DNA of 64,000 bases, taken from positions 370,198 to 434,197 of the forward strand of contig NZ_VOBR01000006.1 of NCBI RefSeq assembly GCF_007845675.1. The letters run 5' to 3'. The notes beneath the pieces are model-generated. The model saw only the letters and a program-made list of their open reading frames with translations, was not told the DNA's origin and made no database searches. The DNA comes from Lentzea tibetensis (GTDB lineage: Bacteria > Actinomycetota > Actinomycetes > Mycobacteriales > Pseudonocardiaceae). Positions within the stretch are counted from its first letter, which is position 1; each line of letters opens with the position of its first letter. Made by a program: the position numbers and the translations under genes. Positions 35,051-43,573 of the stretch are shown one piece after another.

Positions 35051-37163
35051 TCTCGGCGCACAACGGCGCGTAGGGCTCGCCGGTGAAGTAGCGGGCCCAC
35101 TGGCCAGCCGTGATGACGGGCCGGGTGACCGAGCAGATCCGCTCGGCCGCCCGGTCCGCTTCCCCCACGGGGAGCCCTGTCTCGCGCACGTGCTGGCCGA
35201 GTTCGGGGAGAGCGTGGACCGCCAGGTCGCCGACGGGCCTGCCCTTGATCTCCTGGAAGCCGCCGCCCTTCAGGTCGAACAGCGCCCACTGGGCGACGTC
35301 CCTGCCGCGCACCAGCGACAGCTCGGCGTCGTCGCCGACCCGCACCTCGGGGATCGTGCCGTCCGGCAGGCGAAACCGCAGGTAGTAGGTCAGTGCGGCC
35401 ATCTCGCTGAGCCTGCCGGCCATCTCGGGAGTCCGCGTCATGCGGTACGCCTCCTGGACCAGCTGCAGCGCCAGCGCGGGGTCGGTGTTCCGCAGCTCCG
35501 TCGCGGCCGTGACAGCCAGTTCCGCCATGCGGCCTTTGCGCTGCTTCTCAGCGTTCTCCTTCGGGCCGACCGACAGCAGCGAGCCGATCGTGCCGAACCC
35601 AACGAAGATCAGGACGACGAGCACGAGCACCCCTCGGCGTCGGCGGCTGACGCGCCGCCGGGCGGCCAGTTGCCCGGCGTCCTCCTCGGCGATGCTCGCG
35701 GTGAGGAAGTCGGCTTCGCGGTCGGAGAGGCCGCGTTCCGGGGTGTGCCACTTCTTCGCGATCGTCAGCCGCGTCCCCCGGTAGAGCGCGCCGGAGTCGC
35801 GGCCGTGCGCCTCCCACGCGTCGGGGGCGTCGGTGAGCTGGCGGTGGATCCGCAGCCCTTCGCGGTCTTCGTCCAGCCACTGGCGCAGCCGCGGCCACGA
35901 GCGGATCAGCGCCTCGTGCGCCAGCTCGACGTGGTCGCGGTCGAGCGTGATCAGCCGGGCGGCGGCGAGCTCTTCGAGCAGCTGGTCGGAGTCGATCTCG
36001 TGGCGGCTCACCCTGCGCTTGGTGTCGTCGGGCCCGTCGCCGAGCGCGATCAACCGCAGGAACACGTGCCGCACGGCGATCTTCTCGGTGCCGGACAACG
36101 TGCTGTACAGGTGTTCGGCGGTGCGGGCGATGGCGTGCTCGACGCCGCCCGCCTCCATGTACCCGTGCAGGGACAACGTGATCCCGCGCCTGCGCTGCCA
36201 CGTCTCGACGAGCGCGTGCGACAGCAGCGGCAGCACCGCCGCCTGCCCGGCCGCGTCGGCGACGAGCCGCGCGACCAGCGCCGTCTCGACCTTCGCTCCC
36301 ACGGCGAGCGCGGGTTCGACGATGGCCCGGCGCAGTTCCTCGGTGCTCATCGGACCGACCATGACCTGCCCGCCGCGCAACGCGCCGACCAGTCCGGTGT
36401 GCCGTTCGCAGTGCGGGTAGAAGTCCGATCGGACACCGATCACGACGCGCGGGGCCTCGGTCAGCGCCGCGATCAGCCACTCGCGCTCCTCAGCGGGCGC
36501 GAGGGTGAACACCTCCTCGAACTGGTCGACGACCAGCAGCAGGTCCTCGTCGAACTGCCGGATCCGCAGCCGCAGGTTCGCCGGGTCGGCGGCGAGCTCC
36601 TGCTTCAGCACGACCGCCGACTCGCAGGTGAGCCCCGCGAGCCGCACCGCGCACTCGTCCACCGGGTGTGCGCCGGGCGCGAACACCAGCACCGGCGTCT
36701 CCAGCGCTGGCACCAGGCCCGCGCGCAGCACCGACGACTTGCCCGACCCGGACGCGCCGAACACCCCGACGAACCGCCGCTGCCCCACCAGTTCCACGAG
36801 CTCGGCGGTCAGCCGTTCGCGGCCGAAGAAGCGCTCGGCGTCCGCCGTCTGGAACGCGGCCAGCCCGACGTACGGCGACTCGTCGGTGGCCGGCCGGTCA
36901 TCGGGCTGGGCCAGCTCACGCCAGCGCGTCTCCCACTCGACGACGTCGCCGTCGCAGGCCTGGACGTACGCGAGCGTCACCGCCAGCGTCGGCGCCCTGC
37001 GCCCGCCCGCCGCCTCCGACAGCGCCGCCGCCGAGTAGTGCGCGCGACGACTGAGCTCGCGGTAGGGCGGACCGCCCGCCTTCTCCCGCAACCGCCGCAG
37101 GTCGGCGGCGAACCGCAGCAACTCGCTCTCGCCCTCGTCGAGCGGGCGTTCCCCTCGTGGCAC
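35043..37163 (-). CDS. HTH-nSTAND-TM protein, paralogue C, without propeller
   Basis: About 706 residues: HTH, nSTAND NTPase (GASGSGKSS; D-L-L-L-V-V-D-Q-F-E-E) and one transmembrane helix, then only about 160 residues instead of the propeller of its paralogues. It still ends in C-x11-W-x2-YF-x8-C, so the loss is internal rather than a 3' truncation. GTG at 37163 has GGGGGAG about 9 nt upstream and matches the paralogues' V-P-R-G-E-R-P start; the longer open frame upstream is antisense-like sequence from the D/C spacer and the D gene. No operator array is present in its 185-bp upstream gap. Confidence 0.83.
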   Translation of the reverse strand: MPRGERPLDEGESELLRFAADLRRLREKAGGPPYRELSRRAHYSAAALSEAAGGRRAPTLAVTLAYVQACDGDVVEWETRWRELAQPDDRPATDESPYVGLAAFQTADAERFFGRERLTAELVELVGQRRFVGVFGASGSGKSSVLRAGLVPALETPVLVFAPGAHPVDECAVRLAGLTCESAVVLKQELAADPANLRLRIRQFDEDLLLVVDQFEEVFTLAPAEEREWLIAALTEAPRVVIGVRSDFYPHCERHTGLVGALRGGQVMVGPMSTEELRRAIVEPALAVGAKVETALVARLVADAAGQAAVLPLLSHALVETWQRRRGITLSLHGYMEAGGVEHAIARTAEHLYSTLSGTEKIAVRHVFLRLIALGDGPDDTKRRVSRHEIDSDQLLEELAAARLITLDRDHVELAHEALIRSWPRLRQWLDEDREGLRIHRQLTDAPDAWEAHGRDSGALYRGTRLTIAKKWHTPERGLSDREADFLTASIAEEDAGQLAARRRVSRRRRGVLVLVVLIFVGFGTIGSLLSVGPKENAEKQRKGRMAELAVTAATELRNTDPALALQLVQEAYRMTRTPEMAGRLSEMAALTYYLRFRLPDGTIPEVRVGDDAELSLVRGRDVAQWALFDLKGGGFQEIKGRPVGDLAVHALPELGQHVRETGLPVGEADRAAERICSVTRPVITAGQWARYFTGEPYAPLCAEIS

Positions 37164-37348
37164 CGTCGTTCTGCTCCCCCGACGTTTCGGCCCTCGCCAA
37201 AAGGCTGGGCCATCGCGTTCCCACAGCCTAGTTTCGCGAGTGCGGGTTGCTGAGGACGAGGTGGTTCGGGGGACGCCTCGCTCCGACGCGCAACGTGGTG
37301 GGCGGGTGCCATGGACCAGCAGCCGTCCACCACGAAGGACCTGTGCTC

Positions 37349-40114
37349 CTACTGGGACGGACAGGGTGGCTTGAACTCCACGCCGGGGAAGTAGCGGTTC
37401 CAGTCCTCTTCGGTCATTCGCGGCACCGCGCGTTCGCACGCCCGGTCGTAGCGGTCGCGGCCGCCGATCTCCCACAGCCGCAACGTTCCGTCCGCGCCGC
37501 CGGTGACGACGGTGTCCGAGTCCGGCATCAGCGCGACGGTCGTGACGGCCCCGGCGTGGCCGCTCAGCCGGACGGTCTCGATCGGCGCGCCGGACGCGGG
37601 GAGCGACCACAGCCGGGTGGTGCCGTCCTCGTTGGCCGTGGCGACGGTCTTGCCGTCGTGGCTGTAGATCGCGGCGGTGATCTGCCCGCCCTCGCCGGGG
37701 ATGTCGCCGTTCTTGCGCTGCCCGAGACGGGTCTGGTCCCACACGGTCGCGACCTGGCCGCCCGCGGTGACGATGTCGCCGTGCTGGTTGAACGACGCGG
37801 TCGTCGCGGCCTGCGGCAGCGTCGCCCTCGGGTACAGCTCTCCCCCGCCGCCGACGTCGAGCACGATCGCGTCACCGCCGACGGTCACCGCGACCATCCT
37901 GTTGCCGTCGTCGCTGAACGCCACGTGCCGCAGTTTCGGCAGCACGTCGGCGTGCGTGCGCACCAGCTTCTGCGACGCGTTGCGCACGCCGTCCCACATC
38001 TTCACCAGGCTGTCCTGGCCCGCGGTGACGAGCGTGTCGCGGCGGAACGCCATGGCGGTGACCGGGCCGGCGTGCGCCTGGAACGTGCCGATCTCGCTCG
38101 GCCTGCCCAGCGACACGTCGATGATGTGGACGTAGCCGTCCTCGCCCGCGGTCACGACCGTGCGGCCGTCGGCGCTGATCGCCATCGCCACGACCGCGCC
38201 CTCGTGCTTGGTCATCCGCACCGGCTCGCGCGGGCCGGGCTGGTCGCGCAGGTCGGTGAAGAGCACGGTGCCGTCGCGGTGCCCGGACAGCAGCTGCTGC
38301 ACCGGCGTGAGCACCATCGCCGTGACCTCGCTGCCGGACTGGCGCAGCTGCTGTCCGGTGAACGCGTCGTAGCGCAGGCCGCGCAACGCGTCCGGCACGC
38401 CAGCCAGCTGGTAGGCGGCCAGGCTCAGCTGGATCGCGAGCGCCGGGTTGGTCGTGCGCAGCGCGGCCGCCTCGCCGACGGCCTTGAGCGCCAGCGCGTT
38501 GTTGCGCTCCTCGTTCGCGCTGCGCTGCGCGTTCAGCGCGACGACCGTCGAGGTGAGCGCCACCGCGAGCAGGACGACCAGCACCGCGATGAGATAGCGG
38601 CCGCGCCTCGTGCGCTTGCGGACGGCAGTCCGCACCTCTTCTTCTGCCGCCTCGCTCGCGGCGAGAAACGCCCGCTCCCGCTCGTTCAGCGCGGTGTGCG
38701 AGTGCGCGCGCCACTCGAGAGCGACCTCCAGCCGCACGCCCCGGTACAGCGCGCCGGGGTCGCGGCCGAGTGACTCCCACGCGTCCGCCGCGTCGGTGAG
38801 CCTGCGGTGCACGCGGAGCCCGTCGCGGTCCTGCCCGATCCACTCCCGCAGCAGCGGCCACGAGCGGATCAGCGCCTCGTGCGCGAGCTCCACACCGTCA
38901 CCGTCGAGCGTCAGCAGGCGTGCGGCGACGAGCTTGTCGAGCACCTCGCTGGCGCTGACCTCGCCCAGCCGCACCTTGCGCTTCGTGTCGTCCGTCCCGT
39001 CGCCGACGGCGATCAGCCGGAGCAGGATCTCCCGCGCCTCCTTGCGCTGCGCGGTGCCGAGCGAGGTGTACACGTCGTGCGCGGTCTGCGTGACCGCGTG
39101 CTCCAGCCCGCCCGCCTGCTCGTAGCCTGCGAGCGTGAGCGTCATGCCGTCCCGGCGCACCCACGTCTCGGCGAGCGCGTGCGACAGCAGCGGCAGCACG
39201 CTCGCCTGGCCCACGGCGTCCGACATCAGCCTGGCCAGCAGCGCCGCCTCGACCTTGGCACCCGCGTGGTGAGCGGGTTCGGTGACGGCCTGCCGCAGCT
39301 CGTCCGCGCTCATCGCGCCGACCATGACCTGCCCGCCGCGCAGCGCGTCCACCAGCCTCGGGTACCGCGCGCAGTGCCCGTAGAAGTCCGCGCGCACCCC
39401 GATCACCACGTGCGGGCCGCTGGTCAGCGCCGTGATCAGCCACTCGCGCTGCCGGTTGTCGCGGCACAGCGTGAACAGCTCCTCGAACTGGTCGACGACG
39501 ACCAGCAGCCCGTCGGCCAGGCGTTTCAGGTTCGCCGGATCGTCCTCCAGCTCGGCGCGCAGCGCTTTGACGGACTCGTCGCGCACGGTCGCGAGCTGCA
39601 TCGCGACCTCGTCCAGCGGGTCGGCGCCGGGCGTGAACAGCATCACCGGCAGGTCGGTCCGCGCGATGAGCCCAGCCCGCAGCACCGACGACTTCCCCAC
39701 CCCGGACGCGCCGAACACGCCGATGAACCGGCGTTCAGTCACCAGGTCGAGCAGCTCGGAGGTGAGCCGGTCGCGGCCGAAGAAGCGGTGCGCGTCGGCG
39801 GCCTGGAACGGCTTGAGCCCCACGTACGGCGACTGCCCGTCCAGGCCCATGTCGTGCTGGAGCGCGTTGCGCCAGCGCGCCTCCCACTCGGCGGAGTCGC
39901 CTTCGCAGGCCTGGACGTACGCCAGGGTGACGGCGAGGCTCGGCAGCTTCCGCCCGCCCGCGGCCTCGGACAACGCGGCGGCCGAGTAGTGGGCACGCCT
40001 GCTCAGCTCGCGGTAGGTCGGGCTTCCCGCCAACTCGCGCAACCTGCGCAGGTCCGCCGCGAACTGCAGTAACTCGCTCTCGCCCGCGTCGAGCGGGCGC
40101 TCGCGCCTGGGCAC
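37349..40114 (-). CDS. HTH-nSTAND-TM-WD40 protein, paralogue D
   Basis: About 921 residues: HTH, nSTAND NTPase (Walker A GASGVGKSS; L-L-V-V-V-D-Q-F-E-E), transmembrane helix (Y-L-I-A-V-L-V-V-L-L-A-V-A-L), then seven WD40-type repeats, recognisable by the H-x-G-x-V...G-x-D-G...L-W pattern and enough for one closed propeller, and the C-x11-W-x2-YF-x8-C tail. The GTG at 40114 aligns with the start of A, B and C and leaves the operator array just upstream; an in-frame GTG at 40150 has GAGG 7 nt upstream and cannot be excluded, but would put half the array inside the gene. Basic residues before the helix place the propeller outside. Confidence 0.85.
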   Translation of the reverse strand: MPRRERPLDAGESELLQFAADLRRLRELAGSPTYRELSRRAHYSAAALSEAAGGRKLPSLAVTLAYVQACEGDSAEWEARWRNALQHDMGLDGQSPYVGLKPFQAADAHRFFGRDRLTSELLDLVTERRFIGVFGASGVGKSSVLRAGLIARTDLPVMLFTPGADPLDEVAMQLATVRDESVKALRAELEDDPANLKRLADGLLVVVDQFEELFTLCRDNRQREWLITALTSGPHVVIGVRADFYGHCARYPRLVDALRGGQVMVGAMSADELRQAVTEPAHHAGAKVEAALLARLMSDAVGQASVLPLLSHALAETWVRRDGMTLTLAGYEQAGGLEHAVTQTAHDVYTSLGTAQRKEAREILLRLIAVGDGTDDTKRKVRLGEVSASEVLDKLVAARLLTLDGDGVELAHEALIRSWPLLREWIGQDRDGLRVHRRLTDAADAWESLGRDPGALYRGVRLEVALEWRAHSHTALNERERAFLAASEAAEEEVRTAVRKRTRRGRYLIAVLVVLLAVALTSTVVALNAQRSANEERNNALALKAVGEAAALRTTNPALAIQLSLAAYQLAGVPDALRGLRYDAFTGQQLRQSGSEVTAMVLTPVQQLLSGHRDGTVLFTDLRDQPGPREPVRMTKHEGAVVAMAISADGRTVVTAGEDGYVHIIDVSLGRPSEIGTFQAHAGPVTAMAFRRDTLVTAGQDSLVKMWDGVRNASQKLVRTHADVLPKLRHVAFSDDGNRMVAVTVGGDAIVLDVGGGGELYPRATLPQAATTASFNQHGDIVTAGGQVATVWDQTRLGQRKNGDIPGEGGQITAAIYSHDGKTVATANEDGTTRLWSLPASGAPIETVRLSGHAGAVTTVALMPDSDTVVTGGADGTLRLWEIGGRDRYDRACERAVPRMTEEDWNRYFPGVEFKPPCPSQ

Positions 40115-40121
40115 GGCGTCA

Positions 40122-40167
40122 TTGTTCAGAGAACTTTGTTCAGCGTCCACGAAAGGCCTCTGAACAA
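40122..40167. promoter_or_regulatory. TTGTTCAG operator array, copy 2
   Basis: TTGTTCAG at 40122-40129 and 40136-40143 (6-nt gap), then CTGAACAA at 40160-40167 after 16 nt. Half-site order and spacing are identical to 33998-34043, and the following CCCG-x-TCGCCCTAGCGT block is conserved too. On the right no gene follows: 40185-40363 holds only the rluB terminator, so the outward half is an orphan. Confidence 0.7.
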
Positions 40168-40321
40168 CCCGTTCGCCCTAGCGTTGATCTCGCCGGGGGA
40201 AGGACCACCGCATTTCGGGTGGTACGGCGGCGGGCGAGATCACCTGCGGGGGAGGCAGGCGGTCTCTGTCCGCCGCCGGGGCAGCTGCCGGCACTCTCGC
40301 CCCGAACCGGTGCCGGTGCAC

Positions 40322-40358
40322 AGGTCGGTGGAGCCGACCCCAGTGGCTCCACCGACCT
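40322..40358 (-). terminator. Terminator of the scpB-rluB operon
   Basis: AGGTCGGTGGAGCC (40322-40335) pairs perfectly with 40345-40358 around a 9-nt loop, 6 nt past the rluB stop on the minus strand. It is the end of the long core operon. Confidence 0.75.
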
Positions 40359-40363
40359 CCCGC

Positions 40364-41098
40364 CTACAGTCCTACGAGCTTGTACAGCCCGCCGACTTCC
40401 TGCCGGTTGAGCACGCGCATCGAGCCGGGCCGCTGGTTGCCGAGCAGCACCTCGCCGACGGCGGTGCGGACCAGGCTGCGCACCGGGTAGCCGACCTCTT
40501 CGAGCAGCCGCCGCACGATGTGCTTGCGCCCCTCGTGCAGCACGACCTCGACGAGCGCGCGGCCGGGCATCGAGTCGACGAGCTTGAACGAGTCGACCTT
40601 GACCGGCCCGTCCTCGAGCTCGATGCCGGCGCGCAACCGCTTGCCGACACCCCGCTCGACCGGACCCGGCACCTCGGCGAGGTAGGTCTTCGTGACGTTG
40701 TACGACGGGTGCATGAGCCGGTGCGCCAGCTCGCCGTCGTTCGTGAGCAGCAGCAGCCCCTCGGTGTCCGCGTCGAGGCGCCCGACGTGGAACAGCCGCT
40801 CCTTGCGGTTGCGCACGAAGTCGCCGACGCACGGCCTGCCCAGGTCGTCCTCCATCGTGGACAGCACGCCGAGCGGCTTGTTCATCGCGATGGTGATGAT
40901 GTCCTCGCGGATCTGCACCCGGACCCCGTCGACGTGCACGACGGCCGTCTCCGGGTCGATGCGCCGCCCCTGCTCCTTGACGACCTTGCCGTCGACCTGG
41001 ACCCGGCCCTCGGCGATCAGTTCCTCCGAGGCGCGGCGGCTCGCGATGCCCGCCTGAGCGAGCACCTTCTGCAGCCGTACGCCTTCCTGTTCAGACAT
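40364..41098 (-). CDS. rluB: 23S rRNA pseudouridine synthase B-type
   Basis: A 244-residue RsuA/RluB-family enzyme. Residues 7-55 are an S4 RNA-binding domain (V-R-L-Q-K-V-L-A-Q-A-G-I-A-S-R-R), and the catalytic motif G-R-L-D-A-D-T-E-G-L-L-L-L contains the nucleophilic Asp. It converts one or more uridines of 23S rRNA to pseudouridine during ribosome assembly. ATG at 41098 overlaps the end of scpB by 8 nt, the usual actinobacterial arrangement. Confidence 0.93.
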   Translation of the reverse strand: MSEQEGVRLQKVLAQAGIASRRASEELIAEGRVQVDGKVVKEQGRRIDPETAVVHVDGVRVQIREDIITIAMNKPLGVLSTMEDDLGRPCVGDFVRNRKERLFHVGRLDADTEGLLLLTNDGELAHRLMHPSYNVTKTYLAEVPGPVERGVGKRLRAGIELEDGPVKVDSFKLVDSMPGRALVEVVLHEGRKHIVRRLLEEVGYPVRSLVRTAVGEVLLGNQRPGSMRVLNRQEVGGLYKLVGL

Positions 41099-42296
41099 CG
41101 TCGATCGCATCCACTTCGGGCAACAGGGGGGCGATCGGTGGCAGGTCGGCGAGCGACGGCAGCCCCAACCGCTCCAGGAACAGTTCGGTCGTGCGGTACA
41201 GGATCCCACCCGTGTCGCTGTCGGTGCCGATCTCCTCGATGAGGCCCCGCGCGACGAGGGTGCGGATCACACCGTCCACGTTGACGCCGCGCACCGCGGC
41301 GATCCGCGCCCTGGTGACCGGCTGCCGGTAGGCGATGACCGCGAGCGTCTCCAGGGCGGCACGCGTGAGCTTGGCCCGCTGGCCGTCCAGCAGCAGCTTC
41401 TCCACGAAGGGGGCGAAGCGGTCGCGGGTGTAGAAGCGCCAGCCGTCACCCACCCTGCGCAGGTCGATGCCGCTGCCGGACTCGGTGTACCGGGTGCTGA
41501 TCCTACTCAGCGCCTCCTTGACCCGTTTGACCGGCTGCTCCAGGGCGCTCGACAGCTGGTCCTCGTGGATCGGGGAGTCGACCACGAGCAGGACCGATTC
41601 CAGTGCCCCGTCGAACTCCTGGTCGTTCGTCAGGTCCGGGAGGCCTGAGTCCTCGATGTCCTCCGGGGTTGCGTTCGCCAGGTCTGCCGCTTCCAGGGCG
41701 GCGGTGACTGCGGCCGCGTCCAGGTCCCGCGTTTCGGGCTCGGGCTCGGGCTCGGTGTCAGGGTCGAACTCGGCGTCAGGCGCGGTGCCGGGCTCGGCCT
41801 CGAGCTCAGGGGCTGCCTCGGGCTCGGCTACGGGCTCCTGCGCAGAATCGGCCTCAGCTGCGGGGTCGGGGGCCGGTTCGAACTCAGGCGCGGAGTTGTC
41901 CACAGATTCGGCCGCGACCTCGGCTTCGGCCCCGGAAGTGTCGGTGCTGGTCGATACACTGGAACCGGGGGGCGCCCCCGCGGGTTCAAGATCGGAAGCC
42001 TCAGCCCCGGCGCCCTCCGCGCCGGCCACCGAGTTGTCCACAGATTCAGGCGCAGCCTCAGCTTCGGCCCCGGAAGTGTCAGTGCTCGCCGATACGCTGG
42101 AACCGGGGCCCGCCCCCGCGGGTCCCACAGCATCAAGATCGACCTCAGCCTCGCCGCCGGCCGACTCTTCCTCTTCCTCGGACTCGGACTCGGCCCGCCC
42201 CCCAACCCACCCAGCGAGGGCGGCACCAGCCGCGTCGAGAGCGGCGAAGTCCCACGGGGCGGCCTTTGACGCCGAAGGGTCGGTCGGCTCGGTCAT
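41091..42296 (-). CDS. scpB: Segregation and condensation protein B with long acidic N-terminal extension
   Basis: The C-terminal 183 residues (from about 219) are a normal ScpB: E-S-V-L-L-V-V-D-S-P-I, then A-L-E-T-L-A-V-I-A-Y-R-Q-P-V-T and R-G-V-N-V-D-G-V-I-R-T-L. ScpB forms the kleisin complex with ScpA and SMC. The first 218 residues are a low-complexity Glu/Ala/Pro/Ser stretch with two near-identical 25-residue units 46 codons apart. The ATG at 42296 has GGAG 7 nt upstream, so the extension is translated. An insertion element separates it from scpA. Confidence 0.9.
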   Translation of the reverse strand: MTEPTDPSASKAAPWDFAALDAAGAALAGWVGGRAESESEEEEESAGGEAEVDLDAVGPAGAGPGSSVSASTDTSGAEAEAAPESVDNSVAGAEGAGAEASDLEPAGAPPGSSVSTSTDTSGAEAEVAAESVDNSAPEFEPAPDPAAEADSAQEPVAEPEAAPELEAEPGTAPDAEFDPDTEPEPEPETRDLDAAAVTAALEAADLANATPEDIEDSGLPDLTNDQEFDGALESVLLVVDSPIHEDQLSSALEQPVKRVKEALSRISTRYTESGSGIDLRRVGDGWRFYTRDRFAPFVEKLLLDGQRAKLTRAALETLAVIAYRQPVTRARIAAVRGVNVDGVIRTLVARGLIEEIGTDSDTGGILYRTTELFLERLGLPSLADLPPIAPLLPEVDAIDDV

Positions 42297-42427
42297 CGAA
42301 TCTCCAATCGGCGGAGCCGCCGGCTGCCACGGTGGGGATGTGTCAGCCCCCAACCGCCAGCTCGCGGCCGCAACATGGGTCCACCCCGCCCACTGTCTTT
42401 CACAGGGCCGGAAATAAAGTGTGAACG

Positions 42428-43573
42428 ATGTCGAAGACGCTGGTGAAGCGGGCCTACCGGTACCGCTTCTACCCAACCGAACGTCAGCAACTCGAGTTGC
42501 TGCGCACGTTCGGCTGCGTGCGTCTCGTCTACAACATGGCCCTGCAAGCCAGGGCGGAGGCATGGGACCAGCACCGACGTCGGATCAACTACCACGACAC
42601 GTCGGCGCTGCTGAGCGGGTGGAAGCGGACCGACGAGCTGGCTTTCCTCAACGATGTGTCCAGCGTGCCGCTGCAGCAGACGCTGCGGCATCTCCAGACG
42701 GCGTTCACCGGGTTCTGGGCCAAGCGCGCACGGTACCCGCGGTTCAAGTCCCGCAAGCGGGGGAAGGCCAGTGCCGAGTACACCCGCTCCGCATTCAGGT
42801 GGCGTGACGGGCGACTGTGGTTGGCGAAGCTGGATGATCCTCTGGACATCCACTGGTCCCGACCGTTGCCGGACAACGCGACGCCATCGACAGTCACGGT
42901 CAGCCGCGATGCGGCCGGGCGCTGGCACGTCTCGCTGAGGGTCGAAACAAGCGTCGAGCACCTGCCGCCCGGAGTGGACGCGGTCGGGATCGATGCCGGG
43001 TTGACTGCGCTGATCACTCTGTCGACAGGCGAGAAGATCGCGAACCCGCGACACGAGCGTCGCGACCGGCAACGGCTGGCCCGTGCGCAGCGGGTTTTGT
43101 GCCGCAAGCAGAAGGGATCCAACAACCGGGAAATGGCCCGCAAGGCGGTGGCACGCGTACACGCGCGCATTACTGATCGCCGGACGGACTTCCTGCACAA
43201 GCTCTCGACTCGGCTCGTTCGCGAGAACCAAACGATCGTGCTCGAGGACCTCAACGTGCGGGGCATGATCCGCAACCACAACCTGGCTCGCGCCATCAGC
43301 GATGCCGCGTGGTCGAAGCTGCGATCGATGCTGGAGTACAAGGCCGACTGGTACGGGCGCACCGTGATCGTGGTCGATCGCTGGTTTCCCAGCAGCAAGA
43401 CCTGTGAGCAGTGCGGGCACCGACTCGACGACCTGCCGCTGGAGACGCGGGCGTGGACCTGCCCCGGCTGCGGCTACACGCATGATCGGGACGTGAACGC
43501 GGCCCGCAACGTACTGGCCGCCCGGCGGGCGGTCGCAGCCTGTGGAGACGGAGTAAGACCGATCCGGCGCTAG
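42428..43573 (+). CDS. tnpB: TnpB RNA-guided nuclease (IS605 OrfB)
   Basis: A 381-residue TnpB. The N-terminal helix-turn-helix region (Y-R-Y-R-F-Y-P-T-E-R-Q-Q) is intact. RuvC acidic residues are Asp in GIDAGL, Glu in LEDLNVRG and Asp in HDRDVNAARN. The zinc ribbon has CEQCG and CPGCG pairs. All catalytic residues are present, so it may be an active DNA nuclease guided by an RNA made from the element's right end, which in related systems helps the element persist. Length fits the family. ATG at 42428. Confidence 0.92.
   Translation: MSKTLVKRAYRYRFYPTERQQLELLRTFGCVRLVYNMALQARAEAWDQHRRRINYHDTSALLSGWKRTDELAFLNDVSSVPLQQTLRHLQTAFTGFWAKRARYPRFKSRKRGKASAEYTRSAFRWRDGRLWLAKLDDPLDIHWSRPLPDNATPSTVTVSRDAAGRWHVSLRVETSVEHLPPGVDAVGIDAGLTALITLSTGEKIANPRHERRDRQRLARAQRVLCRKQKGSNNREMARKAVARVHARITDRRTDFLHKLSTRLVRENQTIVLEDLNVRGMIRNHNLARAISDAAWSKLRSMLEYKADWYGRTVIVVDRWFPSSKTCEQCGHRLDDLPLETRAWTCPGCGYTHDRDVNAARNVLAARRAVAACGDGVRPIRR

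Noticed and set aside
37164-37742. N-terminal extension of paralogue C to 37742.
   Set aside because: It would overlap the 3' end of gene D out of frame and shows no domain; the paralogue-aligned GTG at 37163 has a ribosome binding site.
28332-40150. Secondary-metabolite gene cluster around the STAND and ArsR-like genes.
   Set aside because: No biosynthetic enzymes are present; only regulators and sensors.
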